Source of the DNA: Dendrolimus kikuchii | Taxonomy: Eukaryota; Arthropoda; Insecta; Lepidoptera; Lasiocampidae | Length of the DNA stretch: 64,000 nucleotides | Direction: 5' to 3' | Assembly: GCA_019925095.2 (NCBI GenBank) | Contig: CM034392.1 | Span: forward strand, 4,409,501-4,473,500 | Shown here: piece after piece, positions 44,095-55,075 of the stretch | Position numbering within the stretch: position 1 is the stretch's first letter | Layout: the number at the start of each line of letters is the position of its first letter | Notes under the pieces: model-generated | The model's database searches: none | Told to the model about the DNA's origin: nothing | What the model saw: only the letters and a program-made list of their open reading frames with translations | Program-made: the position numbers and the translations under genes

Positions 44095-44836
44095 GCATAC
44101 AAACCTTAAGCTCAACCAGATGAACCATTTGACAGTTGGACTACAAGCAAACATATAAATACATCGATTGTTACACATGCGGGAGTTCCAGTATACCGGT
44201 TGCCGAAACACTTAAATAAAAACACCATAGTAACGTCGTTCATCTAAAATTGAAGTCGTAAACGATTTGTTATCTATTTGAAAACGCTTTAAAAAAGTCA
44301 ATAAACGTTTCTTAAACAGATAGTACTTTTAACTACATTAAAAGAGATGATTGTTCCTTGGAACATTTGGTTTTTATTATAGGTGCGTGCTGCATTAAGC
44401 TGTAATGCATCATTAATCTATTTAAAATGCCTTAAATGGAGCCAGATGGTGTAAGAAATGTAATGGTTTCTAGTAAAATGCCTGTTTAGGAAACTATTGA
44501 TTTGTTAGCACCTTATTTGGCAGTTTTTTAACCGCTCCGTAAAAGTCAGGAAGGAGGTTGGAACTGACACAGAACGAGGGGATACCTGAACGTTGTTGAC
44601 AAAGAAATTCGTAGAGGGATTTACAATGTTTTGTACGAAAATAGTAAAACAGGTGGCCAATAGGGACTTGGAAGCTTACACGAGTAAAACTTCAAGTGTA
44701 CGGTAGGGTTTAGTCGAAAATTACAGTGTATATGTATATAGCTCATGGTCTTAGCCAAATTTTTTATGCTCCACTAACGCCAAAATATATTTTTTGACAA
44801 AATTAATTTACAATTTTTATTAATTCTTGAATAATG
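44095..44836. other. No recognisable feature
   Basis: AT-rich and unassigned. Confidence 0.35.
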
Positions 44837-44837
44837 T

Positions 44838-45170
44838 ATACTAATATTATAAAGACAAGAGTTATGAATGTCAAAGAGGCAAGTGAGGTGTGTAAGAATA
44901 AGCCTAAATGGCGCTCTGTTGTTCGTGCCTACCCCGCAAGGGAACTGGCGTGAAGTTATGTATGTATGTATGTAATATTATAAAGAGGTAAAGTTTGTGA
45001 GTTTGTGACGTTGTAGGGGGTAATCTCTGGATCTACTAATCCGATTTTAAAAATTCTTTTACTGTTGGAAAGCTACGTTAACAGGGAGTGTCATAGGTTA
45101 TATAATATGACGCTACATACCACGGGAGCGGAACAGAGCGCGGGTGAAACCGCGCCGGGCCGCTAGTGAT
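44838..45170 (-). mobile_element. Helitron-like element H4, carrying an R3 insertion
   Basis: TACTAATATTATAAAG at the left, resuming after R3 with GAGGTAAAGTTTGTGAG, and ending GTGAAACCGCGCCGGGCCGC then TAGTGATC. A second fragment of the same end (CACGGGAGCGGGACAGAGCGC) lies at 45418-45465. Confidence 0.6.
44856..44972 (+). mobile_element. RTE-like LINE 3' end R3, copy 7
   Basis: CAAGAGTTATGAATGTCAAAG to TATGTATGTATG. Flanked by the 14-bp duplication TAATATTATAAAGA at 44842-44855 and 44973-44986. Shortest copy (about 117 bp), nested in H4. Confidence 0.92.
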
Positions 45171-45467
45171 CAATAAAAATATATGCCTAAAAAGTAAAAC
45201 TTATTTTCTTTTAACCGTCTGTTAAATGCCTATGCACACCAGCCTTAGGATTTAGAAAAAATAACATTTAGGCGGTAATAGCCTTATCGCTTAAATGTGA
45301 GAATACATAAATAGCCATATTATATCTTTAAATTAAATTATGTTGCTGAACAATAAAGAAGTATCTAATATTTACCCATATAACTTTCAAATTTTTGATA
45401 ACAAACCTAACCTAACCACGGGAGCGGGACAGAGCGCAGATGAAACCGCGCCGGGCCGCTGGTAACT
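45171..45467. other. Unassigned plus an H4 end fragment
   Basis: AT-rich, with the Helitron-like end fragment at 45418-45465. Confidence 0.4.
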
Positions 45468-46053
45468 TATATAGATAGATAGATATAAGCCTTATTGTTC
45501 ACCAAAACACAAATTACAAAAATGCACAACAAGACAGTAGTTACATACTTGGTAAACAAGAGGTGGCCTTATCGCTAAAAGCGATCTCTTCCAGGTAACC
45601 TGATGCACTGAAAAAAAAAATTCTTAACTTATCTAATTATTACAAATTAATGAAAAAAGAAAATGACATGGACAGAAGATTACAATTTAAGATAGACTAA
45701 ACTAGCACATATTCGTACATTGTTGCGTAAGGTTAACAATGGTTCCTGAGTGAAATTTTAAAAACGGCAAAGGTTTCAGCTTTGCTGACGTCTGTGGACA
45801 AAGACTTCCAAAGGAATACAGCCTGCGTGGCGAAGGAGTTAGAATAAAATGTTGAAGAGGGTGCAGGTGCCATTAACAGGAGATTATTAGTAGAGCGCAA
45901 ATTAAAGGTATCTGAAGTATAAATGAAGTTGAAACATTCCTTAAGGTAAGGAGGGGAGAAGATGAGCATTCAGGCGAAGTGCGATAGGCTACCACTTAAG
46001 CTTTTTGGGGTATTCAGATAAGTGAATACGTAAGAGTAAGTAAGTAAGTAATT

Positions 46054-46304
46054 CGTAAGAGGCGACAAAACATCCCACAGCCAGGTGGTAGGGCATTTGT
46101 CCGACTGCATGGCTTCCGCCCCTGGTCTAGAGCATGCCGCCATAACAACTTTGAGTTGTGTTCCGGCATTAGTGACCAGGTTCCAGACTCACTTAAGAGA
46201 GCAGCAGCGCATTTGTAGCACCTTTGGTGTTGCAAATGTCCATAGGCGATGGTAACCGCTTTCCATCCAGTGGGCCGTCTGTCTGTCTGCTGAACTAAAT
46301 AATA
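46054..46304 (+). mobile_element. Rep-A retroposon, 5'-truncated copy in a LINE
   Basis: CGTAAGAGGCGACAAAACATC to CTGCTGAACTAAATAATAAA. Preceded by AGTAAGTAAGTAAGTAAT, the tail type of another LINE (see 63425), so the junction is composite. Confidence 0.8.
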
Positions 46305-46507
46305 AAAAATAAATTAAAAAAAGTGATCATATTTTTTAAAACCAAATATGAAGCTTATACAAATATTTTGAAAAGCTCAAGTTTAATAAGTTACTCTTGA
46401 GTGATATTAAGATAGCAAGCGTTAGCATAGTCAAGGATGGGAAGCAAAATTGATTGAGCAAGCGCAATTCTAGTCACAGTCGGAAGGAAACTTTCAGTCT
46501 ATAGATA

Positions 46508-46741
46508 CATACATACATACATAACTTCACGCCAGTTCCCTTGCGGGGTAGGCACGAACGACAGAGCGCCATTCAGGCTTATTCTTACACACCTCACTTG
46601 CTTCTTTGACATTCATAGCTCTTGTCATGCACGCTCGTCTGTTCTTAAGGCTCCTAACATCACCTTCTGCTAGTACACGATCAATTTGATCATGGAAGGT
46701 GTGTCGTGGCCTTCCACGACTTCTGCATCCATCCACTTTTG
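46508..46741 (-). mobile_element. RTE-like LINE 3' end R3, copy 8
   Basis: Tail CATACATACATACATAAC at the left to GCATCCATCCACTTTTG. Flanked by the perfect 13-bp duplication CAGTCTATAGATA at 46495-46507 and 46742-46754. Confidence 0.93.
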
Positions 46742-46764
46742 CAGTCTATAGATAATAATTTATT

Positions 46765-47124
46765 TTAATAAAAGACAGAGATAAAATAAAAATTAAATAG
46801 AAAAGTGAGCTCAACAATGTTGTAGTACGATTTAACGTACATCTATGAAAGAGATTGTTGAAAGCAGATGAAATATAAAGTGTGAGTCGAAATGGTAGCA
46901 AGTGGATATTGTGGAGAGCACGTAGACTGTGTATATATTATAACTTGGACGTGAAGTAATACGATAATTTTCTTATAATATTAATATTTATTATACAGCG
47001 ATACGGTACAATGTAAGGAAGAATATAGAGTGCGTAAAAAGCAAAAAATAAATAAAAGAATGTTGACAGTGTCAAAATATATAAAATAAATCAACTAAAG
47101 AGGTTCATTCCAACAGATATTTTT
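46765..47124. other. No recognisable feature
   Basis: Possibly further upstream part of the minus-strand LINE, but no frame could be followed. Confidence 0.3.
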
Positions 47125-47128
47125 TAAA

Positions 47129-47360
47129 TTTTTTATTGCAGGAGTTCAGCAGACAGGCAGACGGCCCACTTGATAGAAAGCGGTTACCATCGCCTATGGA
47201 CATTTGCAACACCAAAGGTGCTACGAATGCGCCGCTGCTCTCTTAAGGGAAACTGGAACCTGGTCACTAATGCCGGAACACAATGCAAGGTTGTTATGGC
47301 GACATACTTTAGACCAGGGGTGGTAGCCATCCAGTCGGGCGAATGCCCTACCACCTGGCA
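47129..47360 (-). mobile_element. Rep-A retroposon, minus-strand copy
   Basis: TTTTTTATTGCAGGAGTTCAG to CATCCAGTCGGGC...CTACCACCTGGC, then AAAATTATTATAA (the TTATAATAATTTT flank shared with 38355). Confidence 0.85.
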
Positions 47361-47364
47361 AAAT

Positions 47365-47950
47365 TATTATAATATATTCTCGTTCTCTGCCTACCCCTGA
47401 ACAGGTGTGATAATAATATATGTATAGGCATATTATTACGGTTCCCAAATACATACGAGCGGTACCGCCCGAAAAATCTAGTGTATTTAATAATTATTTA
47501 CAAAGCAAATACCAAAGTATGCTTAGTCAGTCCATTTATTTATGTACCTCCGTTTTGTCTTAAGTAAACCTTTAGAAATGATTAAACACATTCAAATACA
47601 CGATCGAAGGTTTTCATAACGGTGTTTTGTACCAACTGCCAGTTAAAACAGGGTTTTACGGCGTACAGATAACATCGAGACAATCAAATTGATTGCCGCA
47701 ACACTGATTGGAATTAAATACAGATTATGAGTGTCCGTGATTTGGTTTTAATTTGTGCTGTGTTATTTATTGATAGAAAGTGTCACGCCCATTTTTTTTT
47801 TACGTAGGTGTTAATGTCATTTGCCCTTAGCTGTTTTTAATACACCTTACAAAGGCTTAATAGACCTTAAAACAATTTAAATTTCTTTATGATATATTTG
47901 AGATCACATAAGTTTGAATCTTTTCCAATGGTCACATAAATATTTGTACA
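47365..47950. other. No recognisable feature
   Basis: Unassigned. Confidence 0.35.
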
Positions 47951-47957
47951 ACACCTT

Positions 47958-48185
47958 TTTTTTTTTATTGCAGGAGATCAGCAGACGGCCCACTTGATGG
48001 AAAGCGGTTACCATCGCCTATGGACATTTGCAACAGCAAAGTTGCTACAAATGCGCTGCTGCTCTCTTAAGGGAAACTGGAACCTGGTCACTAATGCCGG
48101 AACACAACTCAAGGTTGTTATGGCGACATACTTTAGACCAGGGGTGGTAGACATCCAGTCGGGCAAATACTCTACCACCTGGCGA
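47958..48185 (-). mobile_element. Rep-A retroposon, minus-strand copy
   Basis: T-run and ATTGCAGGAGATCAGCAGAC to CTCTACCACCTGGCGA. Flanked by ACCTT at 47953-47957 and 48186-48190. It sits at the edge of an AAGTCGGTGC-type repeat. Confidence 0.87.
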
Positions 48186-48310
48186 ACCTTGATGTCAGTG
48201 CGAAATAAAATATAAAAATTACAATATTATGCATTTTTTTTTGTTGTTTTTTATGTATTATTTGGCACCGACATCAAGATATTGTAGGAAATATTAATTT
48301 TTTGCACTTT
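48186..48310. mobile_element. Degraded AAGTCGGTGC-type foldback
   Basis: CTTGATGTCAGTGC (48188) and GCACCGACATCAAG (48265) form an inverted pair around an AT-rich centre, followed by ATATTGTAGGAAATATTAAT. Related to 25861-26064 and 8690. Confidence 0.5.
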
Positions 48311-48461
48311 ATTTTTCACTTTTGAGTTTCGTGTATGGTGTCCAATAGCAATACAATTTATATGGGACAATTTTGAAGTTGTACTCTAACTAACGCAAAA
48401 CGAGTGTTCAAAATCGATTGAGAAAAAAAAAATCACGACGATTTTTTTTTAAATTATTAAT

Positions 48462-48726
48462 ATCAGCCCATAAATGTCCCACTGTTGGGCTCGGGCCTCC
48501 TAATATAGGGGGAACGGACAGTATACCCGCCACGCTTGTCCAAGCTTGGCCTCGATGTGCAGGTTGCATCACGATGTTTTCCTTCACCGTTGTTAGCACG
48601 TGGTAATTGTAACAATATGCACATTAGATCAGAAAACTGACTAAGTGGTGCTTGCGTTCCGGCCAGGATTCAACCCGCGCCCTCTGAGTACGGGATGCGT
48701 GCGCTAGCCATTACGCTACCACGACT
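48462..48726 (-). mobile_element. tRNA-derived SINE-D, copy 2
   Basis: CAGCCCATAAATGTCCCACTG to GTGCGCTAGCCATTACGCTAC. A-box region TAGCGTAATGGCTAGCGCAC on the minus strand; B box slightly decayed (GGATTCAACCC). Shorter body than copy 1. Confidence 0.8.
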
Positions 48727-48734
48727 TTTTTTAT

Positions 48735-49245
48735 GAGGCTTTTATTATATAAAGCTCAAGTCCGTCCCCATATAGAGTACTGCTCCCATGGTTGGGTTGG
48801 TGCACCTCAGTATTAGCTGCTTCCACTTGACTCCTTGCAGCGCCGAGCGGTCCGGATTGTCGACGACTCCGAAATTACAAACGGTTTAGAGTTTCTCAGC
48901 CATAGAAGAGACGTTAGCGCTCTAAGCGTGTTCTACCATCTGTATAAGGAGGAGTGCTCTGATGAGCTCTTATCATCGCACCACTCGCCGGCAATTCGGA
49001 GTTCATCCACACTTCCTAGACACTTGCAAGTCCTCCACGGCACGTGGCGGACGATCCTTCATGCCATATGTGTCCAAGTTATGAAACCTGACCATGAGCC
49101 TCTTCGAAAAGCGCGTGAACAGATACTTAAAGTCTCAATGAGGTAGGCACGCATCGGCTCGCTTAGCATTGGAGATGTCCATGGGCGACGGTAGGCACCT
49201 ACCACTAGGTAGTCCGTTTGCCAGTTTGCCTACAAACAAACATAA
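48735..49245 (+). pseudogene. LINE ORF2 C-terminus and A-tailed 3' end
   Basis: YKAQVRPHIEYCSHGWVGAP, a stop, then LDSLQRRAVRIVDDS, RRDVSALSVFYHLYKEECSDE is the conserved end of an arthropod LINE ORF2. Frameshifts follow after 49010. The 3' UTR has GATGTCCATGGGCGACGGTAG, GTAGTCCGTTTGCC and ends CAAACATAAAAAAAAG. The CATGGGCGACGG block is shared with the Rep-A 3' end, pointing to a common type of 3' recognition sequence. Confidence 0.75.
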
Positions 49246-49249
49246 AAAA

Positions 49250-50384
49250 AAGAATAGTGAACTCCCCTTTTATTTAAAGTCGGTTAAAAGTTTCATCTCA
49301 TAGTTACAGTCTCTCATAATTTTTATTGTTTCAAGATTTCACTATATCTAATAATCTCTTAGTGTAACATTCTTCTTTCACGCTATTGATCATTTCTTCT
49401 CATTACATGCTTAATGCTCTAACTACCTTAGCTTTCTTCCTCTCAATTTCCTAGTCACGGGTGCAACTGGTATTTGTACATTCCATTAAAATCTGAATAA
49501 CAGTGGTGTGAACATTTCAACGTACTATACGCACGTTGAAGTACGTATGATACGATGAAATTGTACATTCAAAAGACATCGTCCTTTCAAAGCGTCGTCG
49601 CTGTGCTGTCACACGTCAAATCTCGACGACATCTTTATAACAGACACACACAGACGGACCCAGCATGCAGTTTATGTATGTAGGAACCACTCCGCATTAT
49701 CTCACGCATCGTGTTTCTGTCATACAATACCGGTAGCTTTAATTCATAGGCGTTAGCGGGTAATTATTGTGGCATGTTATGATCATATGACACCGGGGGA
49801 TTACTACCTCTTTTTTATTTTTTATTAACAACTACGGATTCTAGTTCCGTGCCCTTTTTTTAAATTAAATTTAAGAAGAAGTTAGGAAGTTGTACACGCT
49901 TATTTGTTACTTTGTTATTGAGTGTGACATTTAATGAATGCATGTTTGTGTTGTGGTTTACCTTAAGAATAACTTATTATATTAATTTATTCTGATTTTA
50001 ATACTAAACTTATACTAATGTAGAGTGTATCTGTTACATGCTGGTGTTGTGAGGAAGTGCATGTGCAGTATGTGCCTTATGTCTATGCCTATATATATTA
50101 TCCTAACCAGTGCCATGTGTATTGTTTTCCTTTCTGTGTCTGGGTTATTAATTAACTATTTATCATCGTCCAGAATTAATGACGTTAATAACATTATTCT
50201 GGGTGATACGTTTATTAAAAAAAAAAGATTTCGCGACTAATATACATAATACGTTTTAACATTTTAAGCGCGGTAATTGATTTGATTTTTATTAAAGTTT
50301 TTTAAAGTGGTTCTATTATAGTGGCAGAAACGTCGGAACAATAAAATTCAAATAAATTACCCCGCTTAAAACCGTTTGGAACGT
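49250..50384. other. Unassigned
   Basis: A short AAGTCGGTT remnant at 49278, then unassigned AT-rich sequence. The frame at 50025 has no domain. Confidence 0.35.
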
Positions 50385-50770
50385 AGTTTTATCTATAATC
50401 AATAACATTAAACATGCCGTTTCTGTACATTGAAATTATTAAAAAATAATTGGAATAGACTATATAAGTATAAACGACGGAAAACACGATGCAATTTTTT
50501 CTTGATTTATTGTTTGTTTGTCGGTTTCTCTGTTTGTATGTTTCTGATCGATAGCAAATTTTATATAATAAAATTTGTGATTTTTTAACTCGAGAATCCC
50601 GCGAGAATTTCTTCGGGGGCGGTTTGTAGTTGTTCGGGTGCATTAAAATTAGTTTATTCCGATACAGTTTTCACTAACACGATAGCTTACATTATTTTTT
50701 AAACGCTGCGGTGCTTTTTGTCCCAGGAATTTGAAGTCAAGCGTGAAAGAAGTCACAGGCATATCCTAGT
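50385..50770 (+). repeat. Dispersed repeat F, copy 2
   Basis: AAACATGCCGTTTCTGTACAT, ACACGATGCAATTTTTTC, CCCGCGAGAATTTC, GATACAGTTTTCACTAACACG, AAACGCTGCGGTGC and GGCATATCCTAGTT. Same order as 60400-60760. Helitron-like by general form only. Confidence 0.5.
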
Positions 50771-50774
50771 TACC

Positions 50775-52800
50775 AATACAATATTGGTGGGCAATGTACC
50801 GTAAACGCGGAAATCCTCTGACTTGCGCATTCCGTTTCACGTATGTGATTTCCGAGAATACTTTCTCATAAAAGTACCTAATGCAAGCATTTCTTTCTTT
50901 TCACAAGTGAAACGGAATGGATGGCTGTCTGTTTAATTCAAACATTTTATTATCATATAGGGCTGACTCTCTTCCTGGGACATGTTTTAAAATTCCACCT
51001 TCAGAAATGTTTACCTAAATAGTACATATAGTTCTTCGAAACTGGTCATATATTTTAGATTATTACTTTTTATATTCCTTGTATGTAGATATCACGGGCG
51101 ATATCTGCCGGAATAAAAATATACTAGATTCATGTCCGGTCATTAAAGTAGTCTTTTGCAGCTGATATACTCGTACATACATGTTTGCATAATTTATACA
51201 TATATCATACATTTATATAATTTTAAGTAATGAAAAATATTTAATATGATTGTATTTCAATACTTCGTAAATTATCGCATTTGCGACAATAAATAAATGA
51301 AAAGGCAAAAATTAACCTTCTTTCATTTCTAGTCTTTGAATAATCCTATACATGTACACTTAATTTTATAAAAATCAGTTCACATTAAAGACCGTAAAAA
51401 AATATCAAATAAAACAAACATATATCCGAAAACTCGCATTATAATTTATATAATAAAATATTAAAAAAAAACTGTATACCGCATTTTGAAAAATATGTTG
51501 AATTAACATTTATGAAGCGATGTAAATAATTAATCACTCTTAAATACCCAAACACCCGCTTCAATAAAATAAATTAAGTTTATAATAAAATCTTGTACAA
51601 AAACGTCTTTATTCATTAATATAATTGTATCAATTCAAAAGTTGCCTGACTGGCGCCACCGCCGTAGTGCGTAAAAATAAAGCAGAAAAAAATAACAGTA
51701 ATGTGATTATTAATCCTGAGTAGTGTGGAACCGGTATAGTGTGGACACTATAATAATTTACTCTATACATGTACTGTAGATAACAATACTTTCTAAATTA
51801 AGGAAAATGTGTACAAAATCTTAAGATGTTCAGATACTTTTTGTCACTAAATATATTACAACATATTATATTTGCGCATATCTTCTTATAAGGTCTTTTT
51901 TAATAGGTTACTAATTTTATAAAATGTCCTTATCAATTGAGAAGAAATTCGGTATTAAAAAGTAGTATATTTTGTGTCTAATGTGTTTGCAAAATTGTTT
52001 TTCTGGTGATGTTTCGACCTCGAAAAAAGCTCATAGTTAAGGAAGTATTTTTTCACATCAATACTACTATGTAATACACAATATGTATTTAAATTTGAAA
52101 TTGAGTTTGCGTGTACATTGTTTATGTCTTTTGAACAGCCATGGATTATAATTGATTTCATGTAATTATGTACTTTGTGAATAAGAAATAAAAATACCCG
52201 AGAACTAATAAATAATTCCACAAAATACAAATTTTATGTTTCAACAGGTGAGGCCGTATATAAAAGTCATACTTTACAAATAAGTAGGGCAACAAAAAAT
52301 ATTTCTCTTAAATTGTCTAAATCGAATCACTAGTCGCCGGGAGTATGCGTTAGCGCATAAAGGCGACGCTCTAAGCTGTTATGACACCGCGTCAAGTGTT
52401 CCGATGGAAAGTCCGTGATCATGTGCTAACTGGAAACGTGATATCAAATCGATATAATATGCTGATATAAAACTTGTTGTATAAATTATGAATGTGTGTG
52501 GCATTATTCCACATATTTTGTATCCATTGTTGCGTTATTGTATTTTATTTGAACATATTTGTAATGTATTGAATTATGTACCGCTGAATAATTCATTTTG
52601 TAACAAAGAAATTTCTATTTGTTGCAGGTGGGTGACACATCGACAATCGAAAGGGTTTCTAAATCGATATTTAGAAGATAACGGGAATTGATAGATACTA
52701 CGAGTACTTTAACGCAGATGCCGAAAAAAATTAATTTTCAAGTAGGTACAAGTAAAACTGGTAATGGTTACTTTTTCTAGTTTAATGTATTTTACATATA
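50775..52800. other. AT-rich, unassigned
   Basis: No shared repeat. A small two-tier hairpin lies at 52333-52367 (outer GTCGCC/GGCGAC, inner TATGCG/CGCATA). The 91-codon minus frame at 51955 has no domain. Confidence 0.35.
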
Positions 52801-52804
52801 ATTC

Positions 52805-52990
52805 AGAAGAAGAAAGAAAAAAAAGTATTTATTTAGAACTACATGCAATGAAAAAATAATAAAAAATCCATGAAGATAAGTTCTAAATCGGCTCTAACTC
52901 AGCAGATTACTGGTTGTCAACCAGCGCTGATTTTCCGCTAGGCCAATTTTAGGGACATACAGAGGCAAAATGGAATAATAATAAAAGTAC
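52805..52990 (-). mobile_element. Possible retroelement 3' end
   Basis: AGAAGAAAGAAAAAAAAGTAT at the left looks like a reversed (CTTT)-rich tail. The text CAGCAGATTACTGGTTGTCA, CCAGCGCTGATTTTCC and CTAGGCCAATTTTAGG resembles a lepidopteran retroelement end (from memory). No second copy in the window. Confidence 0.35.
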
Positions 52991-53705
52991 ACATAGAGAA
53001 TAAGAGACATACAGTTGCTAAAACTGTAACACCAGGTGAAGAAGAATTACGACTATTTCTACTACACTAACTAACTATACCCATCTAGACTGAGATATTT
53101 GTAGATACATGTGAACGTATTTATTATAAAAGTTTTGGATCCAATTTGCAATATTCTTTCTTATTAAGATAGGATTTTTACTGACGGAGATTACACACAT
53201 ATATGTAGTTCTTGGCACGTTGTATTATTTGTATTAAAGGTTTAGATTAGGGGCCTTTTCGAAGAGTCACTACAGAGTAACGGTACACAAGTATTCGACT
53301 GTTAATTAATTGTATTTAGTGCTTATTTATCCATATTTACACATAAGCATGGTGCCTCTCAGTGAGTCACAGACGTCCCAGCTAATTTGTTATGGCCGGT
53401 GCCTGCCGATGTACATTGCATCCTGCATGTTATAATGTGCAAATTTGCATTCTTATTAAACGTGGCTGGTCAGTGGTCACACGAACATACGGGTATTTTA
53501 AACTGAGCCTGTTTTCTATTAATATCTATACCATTGGTTAAAAGGCAAGGAACCTGTAGACTTGTCCCAAGTTATTTTGCAATGTGGTGCTACTATTGTT
53601 TTATAGGAATTCGAAAATATTTTTTTATAACTCGAACTAGTTTGTTAGTGGTTGAATTTATTTTATGTTTTTTTTTAAAGTACATACATAACATGCATGA
53701 TTAAT
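52991..53705. other. No recognisable feature
   Basis: AT-rich and unassigned. Confidence 0.35.
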
Positions 53706-53750
53706 TAAACAATCAAATGCAATAAAAGGAAACTTAACTTTTTCGTATTC

Positions 53751-53880
53751 CCTTAAGAGAGCAGCAGCGCATTTGTAGCAACTTTGGTGTTGCAAATGTC
53801 CATAGGCGATGGTAACCGCTTTCCATCAAGTGGGCCGTCTGCCTGTCTGCTGATCTCCTGCAATATAAAAAAAAAAAAAA
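53751..53880 (+). mobile_element. Rep-A 3' part, inserted in the LINE end
   Basis: CCTTAAGAGAGCAGCAGCG to CTCCTGCAATATAAAAAAAA. Flanked by TATTC at 53746-53750 and 53881-53885. Confidence 0.85.
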
Positions 53881-53952
53881 TATTCTACCCATAGTCCCTC
53901 AAGACTATAAGTAGAATACTGAGCCTAGATCACCGTTTTCTATGGGTAAGGT

Positions 53953-54233
53953 TTTTTATATTTTATCGCATGAGTTCAGCAGACAGGCAGTCGGCCCACT
54001 CGATGGAAAGCGGTTACCATCGTCTATGGACATTTGTAACACCAAAGGTGATATAAACGCGCTGCTGCTCTCTTAAGGGAGACTGGAACCTGGACACTAA
54101 TGCCGGAACACAACTCAAGGTTGTTATAGCGAAATGCCCTACCACGTGGCTGTGGGTTGTTTTGTCGCCTCTTACGACAGGCCGCCCGGCCGCAAGAAAT
54201 TGTATTCTTTCTCCGTTCCTACACGGATAAAAA
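53953..54233 (-). mobile_element. Rep-A near full-length copy, minus strand
   Basis: TTTATATTTTATCGCATGAG to TTCTTTCTCCGTTCCTACAC, GGATAA. It lacks the CATCCAGTCGGGC segment (deleted between GTTATAGCG and AAATGCCC). Flanked by AAGGT at 53948-53952 and 54234-54238. It faces the 53751 copy tail to tail. Confidence 0.87.
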
Positions 54234-54275
54234 AAGGTGCCCAGAAGGCTGGCTACGTTTCCTCGCTGGAATTTT

Positions 54276-54784
54276 TTGATAGAATAGATAGTAAATGTAA
54301 CAAAATCTCAGTCTCTTCTCTGGTAAAAAATATAATACTAATTTTTATTTTCTGTTCGGGTCGATGAAGAAATCGAAAAGAAATCCATAGCCCGGCCAAT
54401 GAAATACAGAAAGTACACCAGGTTGGCTTGAATACACCGCAAAGCCCCACTGCCTGCCCCGAAGCAGTGGGGTAGTAGGTAGAGAAAAAGGCCACCCTTT
54501 TTGACGGGATCTAGCGCTTTGCCTAAACCATGGCTAAACACGTTTGTATACATATATTTCTGGTCCATGGGAATGCATTTAAACATGCCTTTAGGCTCCA
54601 GGGTAGCGTAATGAAGGATAAGTGGGGCTCTCAGTGACCGGCTTGTCTGACACCTTTCAATCAAGGTATTATGAGTTGCCGACCCCCAGACTATCCACTA
54701 AACCTACCGGCGTCTCTGCGTTTTTGTGAGGCGCTATGTATCCTGTCATAGGTACCTATTTCGCCATTTCGACGCAAACCGTTT
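54276..54784 (-). other. Unclassified, with a strong hairpin
   Basis: Two overlapping minus frames run here without recognised domains. CCCCACTGC (54445-54453) and GCAGTGGGG (54464-54472) form a 9-bp stem. An A-rich tail-like end on the minus strand (AAAATAAAAATTAG, near 54340) suggests an unidentified retroposon. Confidence 0.3.
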
Positions 54785-55075
54785 ATCCGTGTAAGAACGG
54801 ATAAAAAATAATAATTCCTGCGGCCGGGCGGCCTGTCGTAAGAGGCGACAAAACAAGCAACAGCCAGGTGGTGGGATATTTGCCCGCCTGGATGGCTACC
54901 ATTATCACTATCTAATGTATGCCGCCATGACAACTTTGAGTAATTCCGGCATTAGGGTTCAGATTCTATTTTCCCCTTTCCCCACCTCTGATGTTACTGA
55001 TGACCATAGGTGTGTTTAACCAGTTGCCATCACAGTTGGGCTGTTAGCCTGTCTGCTGTGCTTCAACAATAAAAA
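54785..55075 (+). mobile_element. Rep-A retroposon, diverged full-length copy
   Basis: TCCGTGTAAGAACGGATAAA, CCTGCGGCCGGGCGGCCTG, GAGGCGACAAAACAAGC, GTATGCCGCCATGACAAC, then a strongly changed 3' half ending CAACAATAAAAAC. Confidence 0.75.

Larger units (their letters stand above)
45468..46760 (-). pseudogene. LINE ORF2 C-terminus with 3' UTR and (TATC)n tail, twice interrupted
   Basis: Minus strand. From 46500 to about 46370 the frame reads RIALAQSILLPILDYANACY, typical of the region after the RT palm, with one stop. After a Rep-A insertion (46054-46304) a further frame (45969-45733) reads STFYSNSFATQAVFLWKSL, then TFAVFKISLRNHC. The 3' UTR holds the hairpin GCGATCTCTTCCAGGTAAC region (45585) and ends in TAGATAGATAGATA at 45468-45485. 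R3 copy 8 (46508-46741) interrupts the upstream side. This links the hairpin/(TAGA)n tail family to an RT-encoding LINE. Confidence 0.65.
53710..54275 (-). pseudogene. Short LINE 3' end (GPWGPEA type), split by two Rep-A copies
   Basis: Pieces at 53716-53750, 53881-53952 and 54234-54272 join, on the minus strand, to the same order as 62745-62875: CCAGCGAGGAAACGTAGCC, CTTCTGGGCACCTTACCC, CGGTGATCTAGGCTCAG, ACTTATAGTCTTGAGGGAC. It encodes the last residues of the ORF and a short 3' UTR. Confidence 0.75.

Noticed and set aside
52333..52367. Two-tier hairpin as a possible small RNA
   Set aside because: Too short for a miRNA precursor and present once; stems of this size occur by chance.
54338..54664. 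108-codon minus frame as a host gene
   Set aside because: Overlaps another open frame, has no recognisable domain, contains a GC hairpin and an A-rich end, and is surrounded by retroposons; more likely part of an unidentified element.
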